Assembly: GCA_965153455.1 (NCBI GenBank) | Contig: OZ234502.1 | Location: forward strand, 13,609,495 to 13,673,494 | Direction: 5' to 3' | From: Sphagnum compactum | Taxonomy: Eukaryota; Bryophyta; Sphagnopsida; Sphagnales | DNA: 64,000 bases | Shown: piece after piece, positions 10,426 through 24,648 of the stretch | How positions within the stretch are numbered: position 1 is the stretch's first letter | Layout: every line of letters starts with the position of its first letter | Notes under the pieces: generated by a model | The model's input: only the letters and a program-made list of their open reading frames with translations | The model's database searches: none | What the model was told of the DNA's origin: nothing | Program-made: the position numbers and the translations under genes

Positions 10426-11410
10426 TCAATTCTTTGATTTCTTCTGGGGCACATCATGGGTGGGAGCATTTGAGGCTGCTGCAGGTGCAACCTCTCCATC
10501 CAATCCTTGAGCCAAACGCTCTTCACGTCGTGCAATCTTGCGCTCTCTGGTAGCCTTGTTCTTGGCACGCCGAGCCTCAAACTGGTCAGAGAGAGTCTTT
10601 TCACGTGCCTTCTCAGCCTTTGATTTGTGAATGCTCTCCATCAGTACACGCTTGTTCTTAAACACATTACCCTTCACCTTCATATACATGTCATGGTACA
10701 TGTGTTTATCAATCTTCTTGGCATCGCGGTACTTGCGCAAAAGCCGCCTCAACACCCGCAGGCGCCGCAACCATAGCACCTTTTCCGTGTCAATAACACC
10801 AGAGTATGAGCAGTCAAAATCTCTTCACATGTAGGTATGAAACAGAAAACTCCATATTCACAAACTACAAGCTACCTGCAATAATACCACAATGTCTATA
10901 TAGAGAAAAAAATCTAGCAACAATTGTGCTAACTCCATACCCTTCTGTAGACTGCTACAAGCAACAGGTTTGAGTTCTAACATTCAGGAAAAGATCAACC
11001 TGATGTACAGGAACAGTTGCAGAACAGAAGACACCTTACAAGGCATGATGATACTCAATTCCCCGACACAGTGAGATTCTCAGCACAACTACGATTTGGG
11101 TTACGAGAGAAGAGAAGTCGAGAGAGCAACTAACCTTGGTGGGGAGCCTAGCCTCTCTGGTACCACGGCGCTTGCCGTAGCCAGAGTGACGACCCTTCCT
11201 CTTGGCCTCCAACGCACGCCGGGCGCGAGCACGCGAGTGAATCTTCTGCGGCTTCCTGATCACGAACCCATCCTTGACCAGTTTCCGAATGTTCTGCCTC
11301 GAGTTTGCCATTGAAATTTCATTGACCTCATTCGGGTCCAACCATATTTTCCGCTCCCCACACTTGAGCACACTGGCTGCCAACCTCTTCTGCAGCTTGA
11401 GGGACACCAT
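10426..11410 (-). CDS. RPL19: Cytosolic 60S ribosomal protein L19 (eL19)
   Basis: Two exons (11410-11135 and 10779-10426) join in phase 0 after the lysine of ARLPTK to give 209 residues, the usual plant length. eL19 sits near the exit-tunnel side of the large subunit and contributes to an intersubunit bridge. Diagnostic stretches are [18 protein letters not shown] at the start, [37 protein letters not shown], then [20 protein letters not shown] and [20 protein letters not shown]. The C-terminus is a basic helix ending KKSKN. The start at 11410 gives the conserved MVSLK; an upstream in-frame ATG at 11425 would add five residues. The donor is AAG/GTTAGT and the acceptor GGAAAAG/GTGCTATGG. Two telo-boxes lie upstream, as is usual for plant ribosomal protein genes. 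Confidence 0.96.
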
Positions 11411-11533
11411 GACGTCCGTCCTCACTTCACTCTATGCCTCCTATCTTAGAGCGCGCGATCCGTGATGTCGTCAAAGCAAAGAGAAGAAACTCTTGCAATC
11501 CCTCAGCCTAAGAACGATACAGGGAACCCCACC

Positions 11534-11557
11534 AAACCCTAATCCTTCAAACCCTAA
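11534..11557 (-). promoter_or_regulatory. Pair of telo-boxes upstream of eL19
   Basis: AAACCCTAA occurs at 11534-11542 and again at 11549-11557, about 125-150 bases upstream of the eL19 start codon. Telo-boxes near transcription starts are characteristic of plant translation-related genes and coordinate expression with cell division. The sequence match is exact; activity is inferred. Confidence 0.75.
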
Positions 11558-13050
11558 AAGCTAGTGTGCGGCGCTAGAATCCCAAACGTCGTCGGATCAC
11601 GACTTGTGTAGGAAATAGTCTTTGCTTTCAACAATTTCAGAATTTCTTTTTCTCGGATCGGAAGAAGGGCAATAAACAAGCTCAAATTCAGCAATCCTCA
11701 CAAAAAAACCCAAAGGAACAGATTGTCAGATGATTGTGCAGAATAGTGCTCTCTCAAGAATTTGTTTTCTGATTGTCCAATTTCTTCACAGAATAGGTCT
11801 GAAGAGTTCAGAGTTTTGTGAATGAATTGCATCGGCAGTCAGGTGAGGTATCAGATTTGTGCAGGTGCAACTCTTGCTCGAGGTCAAAATAAGTAAATCA
11901 AGCTTCTTGGAAAAACTGGTGAAGGATTTGGTGGAGACTCCCAGCTGATGTAAAGTTACTGTACGAACCTGGTATGCAGGTTTGAAGCCTAGCTGAAGAA
12001 TAATGTCTTGAATGCTTCAATAGAGTTCCAATTCTGATCACTTCATTCGCTCCTCTATATCTTGCTTTCTTACCTGTTGCAGAAACAACTAGGCAGGACT
12101 TCAAGCACAGTCAATTGCACATAGCACAACAACATGTATGTGAAGTGGAGGACAACACAAATCCATGTTTTAATAGTGGAAAATCTGAAGAGAAAGAATG
12201 GTAGGGTAGGTATATTTGAGAATTCAAGATATGTATCCATGCAAGCCAACAAGCACTACAGCAAGTTTCTTACCTCCCCATCATCACTCATGACTCTGGG
12301 GACACATGTCCAGCTAAATGGTAAAACTTGCTTAAGCTAAAGGCCTGACAAATTCCCACCCACCTTTGTATTTCTCTGCAGAAATAATGAGATTGTGCAC
12401 TGTAAGCTGTGTTTGATGAAGGATTGAAAGTCAAAAGAACAGAAATGACCAGTTCTGTGATGATATTAGTTTTGACTTCTGCAAATTAAAGACTGTTGAT
12501 AGTGCCCGATTAAGGCCTTAAGACCATAGATAACAAGAAGCTTACCACCATCTGCATCAATTGCATCTTGTAGTGATTACTATGGCGAAGCAACAGGAGT
12601 CCATCAGTTGTCTTGACAATGAGTCCCTGATCCTTGAGGAAATGTGTCCTCCATCATCAGAATCCCTTTTCATATAACTCCAACTGCCTGGTTCACTAAG
12701 AACTCTCAATAGTGCCTCTGAAGAAGCCAAGGTCAGAAAGGCAGATATAATCAAAGATGCATCTATTAGAGTGCACTACTCACAACCCCAAAGTCCCTAC
12801 ACAAATCTTAAGCATCTATTACGAGGTTGATGATATAGGTATACTTTCATTTGTATATGGATATCAGTCCTGAATTCTGTTGCTTTTCTAAATCATGTGG
12901 AGAAAAGTGGCATGGACTCCATGCAAAATTTAGACCAGGATGGGACTGTCAAGTTTGAGAAGGGAATACACAAACAGAGATGGAGAGGCACCTAAAGGAA
13001 TTAGACAGCGAATGGAAGGCATCCACCTCAGAGGCAGGAACACTACTGTT

Positions 13051-13462
13051 GATGGATCAAACCATCCAGTGCAATTGTGGAGTTGTCACAATGGCCCATG
13101 TTATGAGCCAAAGCACCTTGAACTGCTTCTACACTCTTTTTCATGCACAATCACGTCAATGTCCATTCTTGCTCCTGTGCATTGAACATACAAAAATGTA
13201 AATGTCCATTCTTGCTTCCATGTTTTGACATAGAAAAATGATTCCTCTTACCAAACTTGATGGATCACACCATCCAGTGCAATTGTGGAGTTGTTGCAAT
13301 GGTCCATGTTATGAGCCACAGCACCTTGAACTGGTTCTACATGCTGTTTCATGCCAGTCATGTTAATGTCCATACTTGCTTCCATGCATTGAACATACAA
13401 AAATGTAAGTGTCCATTCTTGCTTCCATGCATTGACATAGAGAAACAATTCCTCTTAACAAA
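13051..13462. repeat. About 208-bp tandem duplication
   Basis: Two units start at 13051 and 13259 with GATGGATCA(A/C)ACCATCCAGTG and proceed in parallel through CATGTTATGAGCCA(A/C)AGCAC to CATTCTTGCTTCCATG and ATTCCTCTTA. I estimate roughly 85-90% identity by eye. Each unit also contains two short internal repeats of TGTCCAT(T/A)CTTGCT. It is non-coding. Confidence 0.9.
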
Positions 13463-13474
13463 AGTGCCCTGATA

Positions 13475-13667
13475 TCAGTCAGTTTTGTCTCTTCGTCTAG
13501 AGCTTCCCATACACGAACAGGATGAATACAGCAAAGGTTCTGTATCAGATTTCCATACTTCTAACTCGGCATCCGTGAGGTACTTTGCTCTCACAACGCC
13601 CATGACATAAAATTTGGTGGGAAGTATGTGGAGAGGTTTCAGCAGATGCATATGACGCTCTGGAACA
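13475..13667 (-). CDS. Possible orphan terminal exon, unrecognised product
   Basis: A pyrimidine-rich stretch ending TTTTTTTGTTCCAG on the minus strand (about 13690-13668) looks like a good acceptor. It is followed by an open frame reading KFYVMGVVRAKYLTDAELEV and then WKSDTEPLLYSSC before a stop. The composition looks coding, but I recognise no family and found no convincing upstream exon. It could be the last exon of a short unrecognised gene, a fragment of a pseudogene, or chance. It lies downstream of the beta-amylase gene on the same strand. Confidence 0.25.
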
Positions 13668-14510
13668 AAAAAACTGATGAAAAAAAACACACAGAGATTG
13701 TCGGAAGAACATACTGTATCTGAAACAATTTGGGTTCAGAGGGATGATGAGAAAGGTTTTTGACAAAAGGAAAAACCTGAGAAGATGATGACAACAATGG
13801 GATTAGTAGAGAGAGGCCACCACTGAGCAACAAACCCACACATATGTGTTTCCACGCACATGAAAACCTAACATGACAACGATCACCAGCAGAATATGCA
13901 AAAGAGCACATGCCAAGCTCCCAAACACAAAATGAAATGGGTGAGATACAGAGAAATAATCAAAGTGTTTTCTTTAATTCATATCACTGACTTCAACAAA
14001 GAAGAAGAAAGAGATGGTTATTTTGATGATGAGACTGTAAGGAAACAATTGCAAGGCTTTTCTAAGCATCATCAGCCTGCAGTAAAATGTCTGACTTGAG
14101 CTATGTTGATGTTTAAACATCTGGAACAAGTCTTTCTCTCTAAGTCCTGAGCATTGTACATAAATACACTAAGAAGCGTTGCAGACATTATTGCCCTCCC
14201 TCTCTTCTTTCAATTGCTTTGACTCAGAAATTCCAAGTCTTCCACTCTTCCAAAAGACACAAAAGAAAGCAACGTTGTCTCTGACTGATTGATCAGATCC
14301 CTCCTCAATCTGATTTTGAGCAGGGAAGATCACAGATCCATCCTGTAAATTCAGATCTGCTGCCTCACAATCTGGCGTATAAACATGACTGGGGAAACAA
14401 ACAAGCTTCTCCCTGTCTCCTACAAGCATCACAGTTATGTCTCTTGAGCAAATCGGACTTACAAGTCTTTTTTGCTCGTTAATCCAGAAACTTTGAAGCT
14501 TTGTTTAATA

Positions 14511-16998
<2,488 letters not shown>

Positions 16999-17045
16999 CT
17001 AGCAAAGAGACAGAGAGAGAAACCGCTATAACATTCGAAAGCTCG

Positions 17046-17051
17046 CACGTG
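17046..17051. promoter_or_regulatory. G-box (CACGTG) upstream of beta-amylase
   Basis: CACGTG within GCACGTGCC lies about 57 bases upstream of the beta-amylase start. G-boxes are bound by bZIP/bHLH factors and are frequent in light- and clock-controlled starch genes. It may be inside the leader; function is inferred from the motif only. Confidence 0.45.
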
Positions 17052-17126
17052 CCAGAAAAAATCCTCCGCAAGTAAGTTCACCTTATTCACAAATGAAACT
17101 TGTCGCAAAAGAAGTCACAAAAAAGG

Positions 17127-17148
17127 TTCTCCCCCCCCCCCAAAAAAA
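17127..17148. repeat. C11/A7 homopolymer tract
   Basis: A run of about eleven C followed by seven A lies in the beta-amylase upstream region. It is probably length-variable. No other feature is seen around it. Confidence 0.7.
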
Positions 17149-17520
17149 GAAATCCACAAAGAATTGTACTCAGAAATCCTCTCCAAGCCTCTGGAAAATT
17201 TCAAAAATAGCTTCGCAAACAGACAATTCTAGCACAGAAAAGATTTCTCCACAAAGGACGTTACTCAACTCAGTTCCACTTCATAAAGACTGATCAAGAA
17301 CCAGGGAATTTGAGCACACCGAGAAAAGCTCTCTTCAGTTCTGTTTAAAGGAGACCAACAGGCCACACACACAGATATACAAGGGGTGGTTGCGATCGCG
17401 ATGCGTCGAAGGCAAATGCGACGGTTGCTTAGAGAGCAGAGCAGTTGGGTTTCGCGAGACAAACACTCTCACTCACTCATTCATTCACTCTCTCACAAAA
17501 ACACAACGAATGCGATTCCA

Positions 17521-18304
17521 ACGCACTTGCTATATACTGAACTTCTTCGCCTTCCTTTACGCGGCGAGGTGCTAATGGGACCTCAATTGACGCCACCTGA
17601 TTGGACGAATGTCTAATGCCATGATTCTTCCACCACAATCGAGGTGACAAACTCACTACAAAAGGTACATGTACTTGCGCTTTATTTCATCCAGAATTCA
17701 CTTTTACAGCGCTTATCCGCTGGTTCTCAGCCACTAGAAGCGTCGCAACTTCTTTTCACTCTTTTCCTTCGTTCAATTCACTTGTTACAGACTTTACTTA
17801 CTTCGCCTTCCTGAGTATTTTTTACCGAGCAGAGTGCTAATGGGACCTCAATTTACGCCACCTGATTGGACCAACTTTTCACTTGCTTCTTCCACCAGAA
17901 TCCAGGTGACAAAATCACATACAACGGGTACACGTACTTGCACATTTTTTATCCGGGAGTTACTTTTACAGCGATTATCTGGTAGTTCTCAGCCACTAGT
18001 AGCTTCGGAACTATTTTCACTCTCCCGTTCTTTTAACGCACTTGCTCTGTACTTACGTCCTTTGCCTTCCTTACCCATTGAGTGCTAATGGGACCTCGAT
18101 TGATGCCATGTGATTGGATCAGATTCCAGGTGACAATTTCTCCAAAAAGGTCCAGGTGCCCTCTCTTTTTTTTCATCCAGTACTTACTTTTACAGCGGTT
18201 ATCCGATCTCAACTAGAATCCTCCCAACTACTTTTACCCTCCGGTTCTCTCAATGAACTTGCTATATTGGTATGGTAATTACGTTTGTTACCAGCTAGTG
18301 CTAA
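17521..18304. repeat. Tandem array of about 250-bp units upstream of beta-amylase
   Basis: GTGCTAATGGGACCTC marks units starting at 17569, 17834 and 18082, with a fourth boundary at 18298 (periods about 265, 248 and 216). Each unit goes on with TGATTGGA(C/T), CAGGTGACAA or AGGTGACAA, CTTTTACAGCG(A/C/G)TTATC, TTCTCAGCCACTAG and a CTTGCT...CGCCTTCC end. The end of a preceding unit (ACGCACTTGCTATATACTGA) lies at 17521. Divergence between units is moderate. Each unit carries an ATTGG (inverse CCAAT) motif. The array abuts the beta-amylase promoter, and an interrupted dispersed unit is found at about 20280. Confidence 0.88.
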
Positions 18305-18380
18305 GAGCATATATGGTGCTCAGCATGTGACCCTCCAAACATATTTCTCACATCCGAGTATAGTTATTTACTTTTTACCA
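18305..18380 (+). mobile_element. MITE family 1, truncated left-end fragment
   Basis: GAGCATATATGGTGCTCAGC and the following CTCACATCCGAGTATAGTTA match the left end of the full element at 18420. It is preceded by the same AGCTAGTGCTAA flank that precedes the full copy. This suggests that flank and element end were duplicated together. Confidence 0.75.
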
Positions 18381-18419
18381 TATCTACTTATTTGACCTTT
18401 GTTACCCAGCTAGTGCTAA

Positions 18420-18799
18420 GAGCATCTCCAGTGGTGCTCAATACGAGGAGCCCCTCCAAAATTATTTATCACATCCAAGTACAGTTATTTACTTTTCTCC
18501 AACCCCACGCATAATCCTAAAACTGGGACTGCAAATTGTTGGGAGAACTACTGACAGCAAATCACGCGAACAAATCATTATGATTGACCAATCAGAAACA
18601 GGGAGTAGCAGTTGAATCATTTTTGTTTTGCTTTCTATGGCAGGTAGTAAGCTTTGCTGTGGCCTTTCACCAGCCCCAGCAAACTGTGTAAAAAATGCGG
18701 AGTCAAAACCATTTTGTTAAGCCAAACCAGCATGTTTTGACTTTTCTTGGTGCAATTTGAATTTGCAGGGACACGTACTGAGCACTTCTGTAGTTGCTC
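18420..18799 (+). mobile_element. MITE family 1, copy B (380 bp, PIF/Harbinger-like)
   Basis: Its terminal inverted repeats are GAGCATCTCCAGTGGTGCTC on the left and GAGCAACTACAGAAGTGCTC read from the right end. TAA duplications lie at 18417-18419 and 18800-18802. It is homologous along its length to copy A at 6268-6602 but inverted relative to it. The insertion point is the GTGCTAATGGG boundary of the roughly 250-bp tandem units, so the MITE arrived after the array formed. It is non-coding. Confidence 0.9.
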
Positions 18800-18802
18800 T
18801 AA

Positions 18803-20280
18803 TGTCCTAACCAGTGGAAGGAACCAGGCAAAGGGCAGACTGGGGACATTAACAGCTATGGGAAAACATAATGTTAGGGGTGCTATTGGGACCTACTTTT
18901 CCCAGGCCTGAGTGAATCAGCACCCTCTATCTAGTGCCTTTGTTTCACCAGTCCCCTTGCGAGGTCTCATCCACGGATGAACCCCAGTTTCCTTTTGACC
19001 CAACTCAGGTTCAGTTTTTTCCAGAAAAACATTATTTTGCCTCCACAACTTTGAACCCCCTCTCCCCCCCACTCCCACTTACCCACCTACTCCTCCTATT
19101 GCCTTGCCATTGTGGTGGCACTCTCAGCTTCCTTGGTTTTAAGGTGTGTGGAGGAAGTGGTTGGAGCTTGAGTGGCAAGAACTTTGAGCAGTGGAAAGAG
19201 GGAAAGGCTATGTGTGTTCCTACTTTTGATCAATAGTGTGTGTGTTAAATATAAAAATGCCATAACATCATGACAATATTTTCCACATCATTTGAAGTAG
19301 TTGAAATTCAATCACAAACTAGATCTATGTATTTCATTCCTTGAAAAAATGACAACTAGATAATCCATGTTGATATCTTATTCTTTATCACACACTCGAA
19401 AATTCTAATGAGTGAAATATGGTCGATGGAAAATGGATGAAGTATGTTTATTTTGTAAGTTTTCATCCATTAGTCATATAATAACTAATCTATTATTCAT
19501 GCTTATTCCAATAGATAATGAAGTTGTAATATATGATTGTGATCATTGATAGAGTCATTCAGGACAACTAGTCATTATTTCCTTGGTTGCAAAGGACTGA
19601 ATTCTACTAGTGTAATTTTGTTGCTACATGTCGTGTTGCGTTTACAAGAACATCTGTACCTTTGCAGTGATTCACAAGGTGATGCAATGACAGATTTCAT
19701 GGAAGCCTTTTGGGAGTCTGATAAGACGCAAGTGTTTGAAGCCATGCAAAATGTTGTTATTCTACATCAATATCGAATGTCATGTGACTTTGAGCTCCTG
19801 ATGAGCAAGGAGGTGGGGAATTGGGTAAAAGCACAGAATATGACATTGTATTCATACTTCCTGATGACACAATATGGAAACCAGAAGTGGGTAGAACAGT
19901 TCCATGTAACTAGTTTCACCATCTTGCAGTAAAGACCTGTGCCAATTTTTCTAGTGTAACCACAGAGCACCACCATATAGGCCCATATATAGTAGTTTTT
20001 CCTTCCGCTGTTCACAGGGGCATTTCAAAAGACAGAATTCTGGCTGAAGTGTTCTTCCATTTTCCATTTTTTGAGGTGCCTCTCAAATTTTCTTGCTTTT
20101 TCCTGTGGTACTCACTGGGTATCCAACAGGTTTCACCAGAAATTTTTATAAAAATAATTGGTCAAAGGTCTTTTGATGCTCGGTAATGCCCAAGGTAGGT
20201 GTAAAATCCCCAGTGTCAAGCTTTGCCCTACATGTTCTTTCAACACACTTTGCAATACAATATATCTTTGCCTTTGTTCC
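18803..20280. other. Intergenic; no gene recognised
   Basis: A GTGCTATTGGGACC phrase near 18880 is another fragment of the 250-bp unit. An open frame at about 19546-19932 lacks an early ATG and family resemblance, and I do not call it. The stretch 19240-19560 is AT-rich. Confidence 0.45.
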
Positions 20281-20281
20281 C

Positions 20282-20830
20282 CAGCGAGTACTAATGGGAC
20301 CTCACCTCCTCAATTGACATCACATTATTGGACCTACTTTTCCCATACTTGTTGGACCAGAATTGCGGTCACGAAACAGGGTACCTTCACCTTTGTGAGT
20401 GAGACATCTTTAAGGTGCATTCACACCTAATGTTAGTCATTGTTAAGTGGAAAATCTAGGTGGCATCTGAGGTGGCACCCAATGTTAAATGGGTGATTGT
20501 TTAACATTAAGTGAAGGTTAACTTAATATAAAAATCTTCAAGGTAAATAGGTTTAGGTCCTAAATGACTTGCTTGGTGTAAGGGGACTTAATACCAGAGT
20601 CCTTAACACCAAGTGTGAATGCACCTTTAGTGGCTACCTATATGAAGCTCAAAAATTGTTAGATTCGAACCCAGAGACCCGGATCTATGGGATATTTGTA
20701 ATATTACGAACAGGAACTCTTCGCCCCTTTTATCATCCAGTGCTTACTTTTACAGCCATATGTCCGGTAGTTGTCAACCACTAGAAGTGCATGTTGTGAC
20801 AACTTTCAGTCTCACATTCATCCAATTTTC
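20282..20830. repeat. Dispersed copy of the 250-bp unit, interrupted by insertions
   Basis: The first half (AGTACTAATGGGACCTC, ATTATTGGACC, GTCACGAAACAGGGTACC) ends at about 20400. The second half (ATCCAGTGCTTACTTTTACAG, TAGTTGTCAACCACTAGAAG) resumes at about 20730. Between them lie a complete 214-bp MITE and roughly 90 bases of other sequence that includes a GGTTCGAATCT-like box on the minus strand. This is a nested repeat. Confidence 0.75.
20413..20626. mobile_element. MITE family 3 (214 bp, PIF/Harbinger-like)
   Basis: The ends are perfect inverted repeats for the first 14 bases (AGGTGCATTCACAC at left; GTGTGAATGCACCT at right). Weaker pairing continues into (C/T)T(A/G)(A/G)TGTTA. A 3-bp TTA target duplication is present at 20410-20412 and 20627-20629. 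The sequence differs from family 1 but has the same type of target site. It has no coding capacity. Confidence 0.9.
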
Positions 20831-21670
20831 ATCCCCCCCTCCTTCTCCATTTTCCCTTACTCCTTACTGGTTACATCACCTATGGGTTCATCCATATCCC
20901 AAACTTGTGGGCAGCGTGGAGACAAGAGGGGGGATGGATGTGGTCCCCACTCCCCCACCCTAATAGGACTATAAGGTCTCATTTTTTTCACTTTTTTTTT
21001 TCATTTTCCCGAGTGGTTTTTGAGGTTGTGGTATGGGGAGATAATAATTAATTCTTTTGGGTTTGGAGGATGCTTGTATTTGGGACTAGAAGTTCTTGTG
21101 ATTTAGTTATGGGACATAATAGTAACAAATTATCGTTATTATTGACTTTGTCCGATTACTTCATTTAGTAATGCCTTCCCAAAAAAAACATGTGGCGGTG
21201 GTGGTGCGATTGTTGTGCATTAATGAACCACAATTAGAGTCCTCAAAAGCCTAGAACATTTTTTTTTTTAGTTTCCCACCAATCAAGAGTAATAAGAGCC
21301 TATGCTGGGGCCCATTTGTAGTGCATATATGGTTTGTGGGAATCGAGTGAGTGAGTGAGTGATCCGGAATGAATTTTTTCGATCCGGAATTTCTTTATTA
21401 GTTGGTGGTGGATGTTTTTCTCCTCATGTCCGGTTCGTGGAAACTTTTTCAGTGGTGGGGACGGGAGAGAGCAGGAGTGACTGGGAAGTGGATAGGTATT
21501 ACAAAAGAGGTGGCGAACAATAAAAGGCTTATCCATGTGGGGGGGGGCACGAGAAGGGACCGGGATGAATATTATGCGGAACTGGGTACATACATTTTCC
21601 AACAATTACATATTTTATTTGCACCGGAATTCGGACACCATTCTTGAATCACAAAGTCCGGATCATTTTC

Positions 21671-21835
21671 ATGGCCCCACCTGCTGCCAAGGATTTGGTC
21701 GAACTAAAAGGACGGAACCAAAAGGCTCGCTCGCTCAAAGTCGGGGCTCGTTTTGATGGCCCACCTGCTGCCAAGGATCTGGTCGAACTAAAAGGACGAA
21801 CCAAAAGGGCCTGCTTGCTCCCGGGGGCTTCATTC
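21671..21835. repeat. 85-bp tandem duplication
   Basis: ATGGCCC(C)ACCTGCTGCC, AAGGAT(T/C)TGGTCGAACTA and AAAGGACG(G)AACCAAAAGG are repeated with an 85-bp period (21671 and 21756). In one frame both copies would read PPAAKDLVELKGR. The surrounding frame has no other sign of being coding. Confidence 0.85.
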
Positions 21836-24622
21836 ACATCTTGAGTCATAACGTACTATCAACTCGTCCCAAGTGCTTTCGTAATGTATTGTTAATTCTT
21901 ATGACTATTGGTTCCATTATCCGAAGATCGTCACTTTGGTTTGCTTTGGTCCTCTTTTTTTTTTTTTCAATTGTTTTTCTCCTCTTTTTATTAAAAAAAA
22001 AGTCTTCCAAACTTATTTATTTTGACAGCATAAAAACCCCCCAAGTGAATTCAACATTAAACAATAAAACGTGTGACATCTTTGCATTAAAAAAATATTT
22101 TGTAAAGTGCAAAATATTCATGGGTATGTCCCCTCGTTAGAATAATGGTATTAACACGAATCCTTCCATAAAGTTCTCGTCACAAACCTTTAAAAAAACT
22201 CAAAGCATGTTCTCAAACTCTTAGAGAAGGGTTCATGGAACACAAGGCTTGAAAGGTATCAATACCTACAGCATATAATATTTCAATATTGATAAATTCA
22301 AACCTACACATAATAAGAGAAAGGATTTAGTGTTAGGCAAACTCAATTTGAAATTGGGACTCATCACAAACTCATTGCAAACCCATTGTTGACTACACCT
22401 GGTTGCATGGGTACTACTCCCCGACTACATATGTGATTTTTTGGTATGTTTTGGCAAAATCCATCGAGTGTATGATCCTCTCTATTTGAAAGGTCTTGTC
22501 AATACTTTGAGAAAAAAATCAAACATGTCCAAAGAGGACTTCATTTGTCATTTGCCCATAAAGACATTTCAATTGTATAAGACTATTTAGTGGGAGGTAA
22601 GTTCCTTAATAGAACTCATTTCACTAAATTTTTTCTTTTATTTCATCTAATACAACAAAATTACAAGACTTCTTAGCCAATTAACAGCTCCGCAACTTTT
22701 AAAGAACAATGATTTCCATTGTGTTGTTTAACTACTTGTGGGAATTGTCAATCTCACTTCATGCATGACCCTTGTTGAATGTTCTTTCTAATAAAAAATT
22801 CATAGCATATTCATCTACACATCAACCAAATATTCCCATTCATATTCACATAACTATGTTGAAATTTAATCTAAACAAAAACATCAATTTTGTATTCAAG
22901 TTCATCGATTTCGTTTGTTTTTCCTTTGTTTTGATTTTGAAAACAAGACATAATGATCATCAACCTTATTAGCATGTTTCAATAGATAACATACTTATTT
23001 CAATGTTTGCTTTAAAAACATAAAATGAGTTTACATATGAACCTAAAAATTTAGGATTTCAATCTTTAAGAAACATTTGAACACTTTTTATGCATAACAA
23101 ATCTTAGGCATCAATTCAAAATGTAATTCCTTAACATGTTCTTGTATAAGTTTTGGATATTTTGAAGTTGTGTTGGACAATTTCCAAAATCATTTGTGAT
23201 TAGCAATGAATGCCATCACACTTGAATGCCATCACCTTCCAACTAACTATCTAAAATTACTACATCGTTTGTAATTTGCTAATCATTAATTATAATAGCA
23301 CCACCACACATATCACAAAGTGAGTTGAATCATTGTCATACAAATTTGTCAATTTGTAATTGAGGCTCAAATCAATGAGCAAACGTAGCTTAAAATTAAG
23401 TTCACATTTTCATTTGTCCATGAATATGGGGTTTAGACCAATATGGGTTTGGTACGGTGTTGTTTAAATGCCTAAAGGTTTTTAATAGTTTAAAAATTTA
23501 CTTTGATGTCTTGGAATTTTTTTTGGATATTGAAATCACAAACAATGCTACTAGTAAGGTATCAATAGGTGGTCAATGTGAATTTGCAAATTGGCTATCA
23601 ATTGTGATATGTCAATGCCTTCCTTAAATCTTGGTATTGATTCTTTTGAATTTGTAAAATACTTATGCATGGATTTTCCCCATTTTTTACAAAGTTATTA
23701 AAAAGAACTACATCCAACTTGTAATGAAGCATGACACATAACAAGTAACAAATAGTCATCAAATTTAAAATACATCACTTGAGGAAATACATTTGCTACC
23801 AATATTAAGCTGAAGGCATTCCTTAACACCTAATGCCTATCCTAAACTTTCAATACATGTTTGTTAATACATACTTAAAATCTTGTGAAAAAAGGTGTTG
23901 TATGATAGAAAATACATGAACCTTAACATCCTTTAACCTTAACAATAGGTTACTTAGCCGATAGGGTACTTTCTAAAAGCTTCACAAGAATATAGTATGC
24001 AAGCACACAATATTGAAAACTTTCTAAATTTGTCCAAGTGGATATTAACATATTCAAGTTGGCAATTGGAATTTTCGCATTACCATACCAACATTGAAAT
24101 AAATTGCAATGTATTCAATTGTTATTCAAACTAAATTCTTTTCCAAAAAACTAGTGAAGACTTGCGTATGAATTTTTAGTTTGTTGAAGGTAAAATTAAC
24201 TTGGTACAAATGTTTTATGGACCTATTACATATTTCTTTGAGCAAATAACTTTTTTACCCAAATATATCCAATAGATATGCATTAAGTATATGAATTAAT
24301 TTAAATATCTTTTCAAAATCGATATACCCTAAAAAAAAGCCTACCTCAAATTATGTAATTTGAAAAAAAAATTAAAAACCATATGCATAACCTTACACAG
24401 ATGCAATACATATGGATACTTGGAGAGTGATATATATCTAAGTTATAAATAAAATTGGTGAGGGTAAATAGGAGGCAAGCCCTAACTACAAAAGCTAAAC
24501 ATTAAACCTTAACCATGTCCATATAAAAGTTTTTGTGTTTGTCAATAATCTTTTTTGTGCTTGAGTCCACTATCACTCCTATACATCACATTATCATTGC
24601 ACAAACATTTTTCTTTCACAAG

Positions 24623-24648
24623 TGGTCATGGTTCATGAACCATGACCA
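24623..24648. repeat. Perfect 26-bp palindrome
   Basis: TGGTCATGGTTCA is followed directly by its exact reverse complement TGAACCATGACCA, with no spacer. A related phrase (GTCATGAGCCATGAC) occurs at 24859-24873, so the palindrome may be part of an old inverted-repeat element ending near 24910. Confidence 0.9.

Larger units (their letters stand above)
11558..14510. other. Intergenic between eL19 and beta-amylase
   Basis: The eL19 promoter lies at the left and the beta-amylase 3' region (roughly 14150-14510) at the right. Between them are a 208-bp tandem duplication (13051-13462) and one stretch that looks like a terminal exon (13475-13667). Nothing else recognisable was seen. Confidence 0.45.

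Noticed and set aside
14169-14432. 87-codon minus-strand frame just after beta-amylase
   Set aside because: It lies where the beta-amylase 3' untranslated region should be and shows no conserved motif.
19546-19932. 128-codon open frame with a protein-like middle
   Set aside because: It starts at TTG, its first ATG comes late, and I recognise no family. Expression evidence would be needed to call it.
20660-20695. B-box-like GGTTCGAATCT on the minus strand, suggesting a tRNA or SINE
   Set aside because: No A box at a suitable distance and no cloverleaf can be drawn; kept only as a note within the interrupted repeat.
21644-21844. In-frame repeated PPAAKDLVELKGR peptide
   Set aside because: Explained by an 85-bp tandem DNA duplication; no start context or other coding sign.
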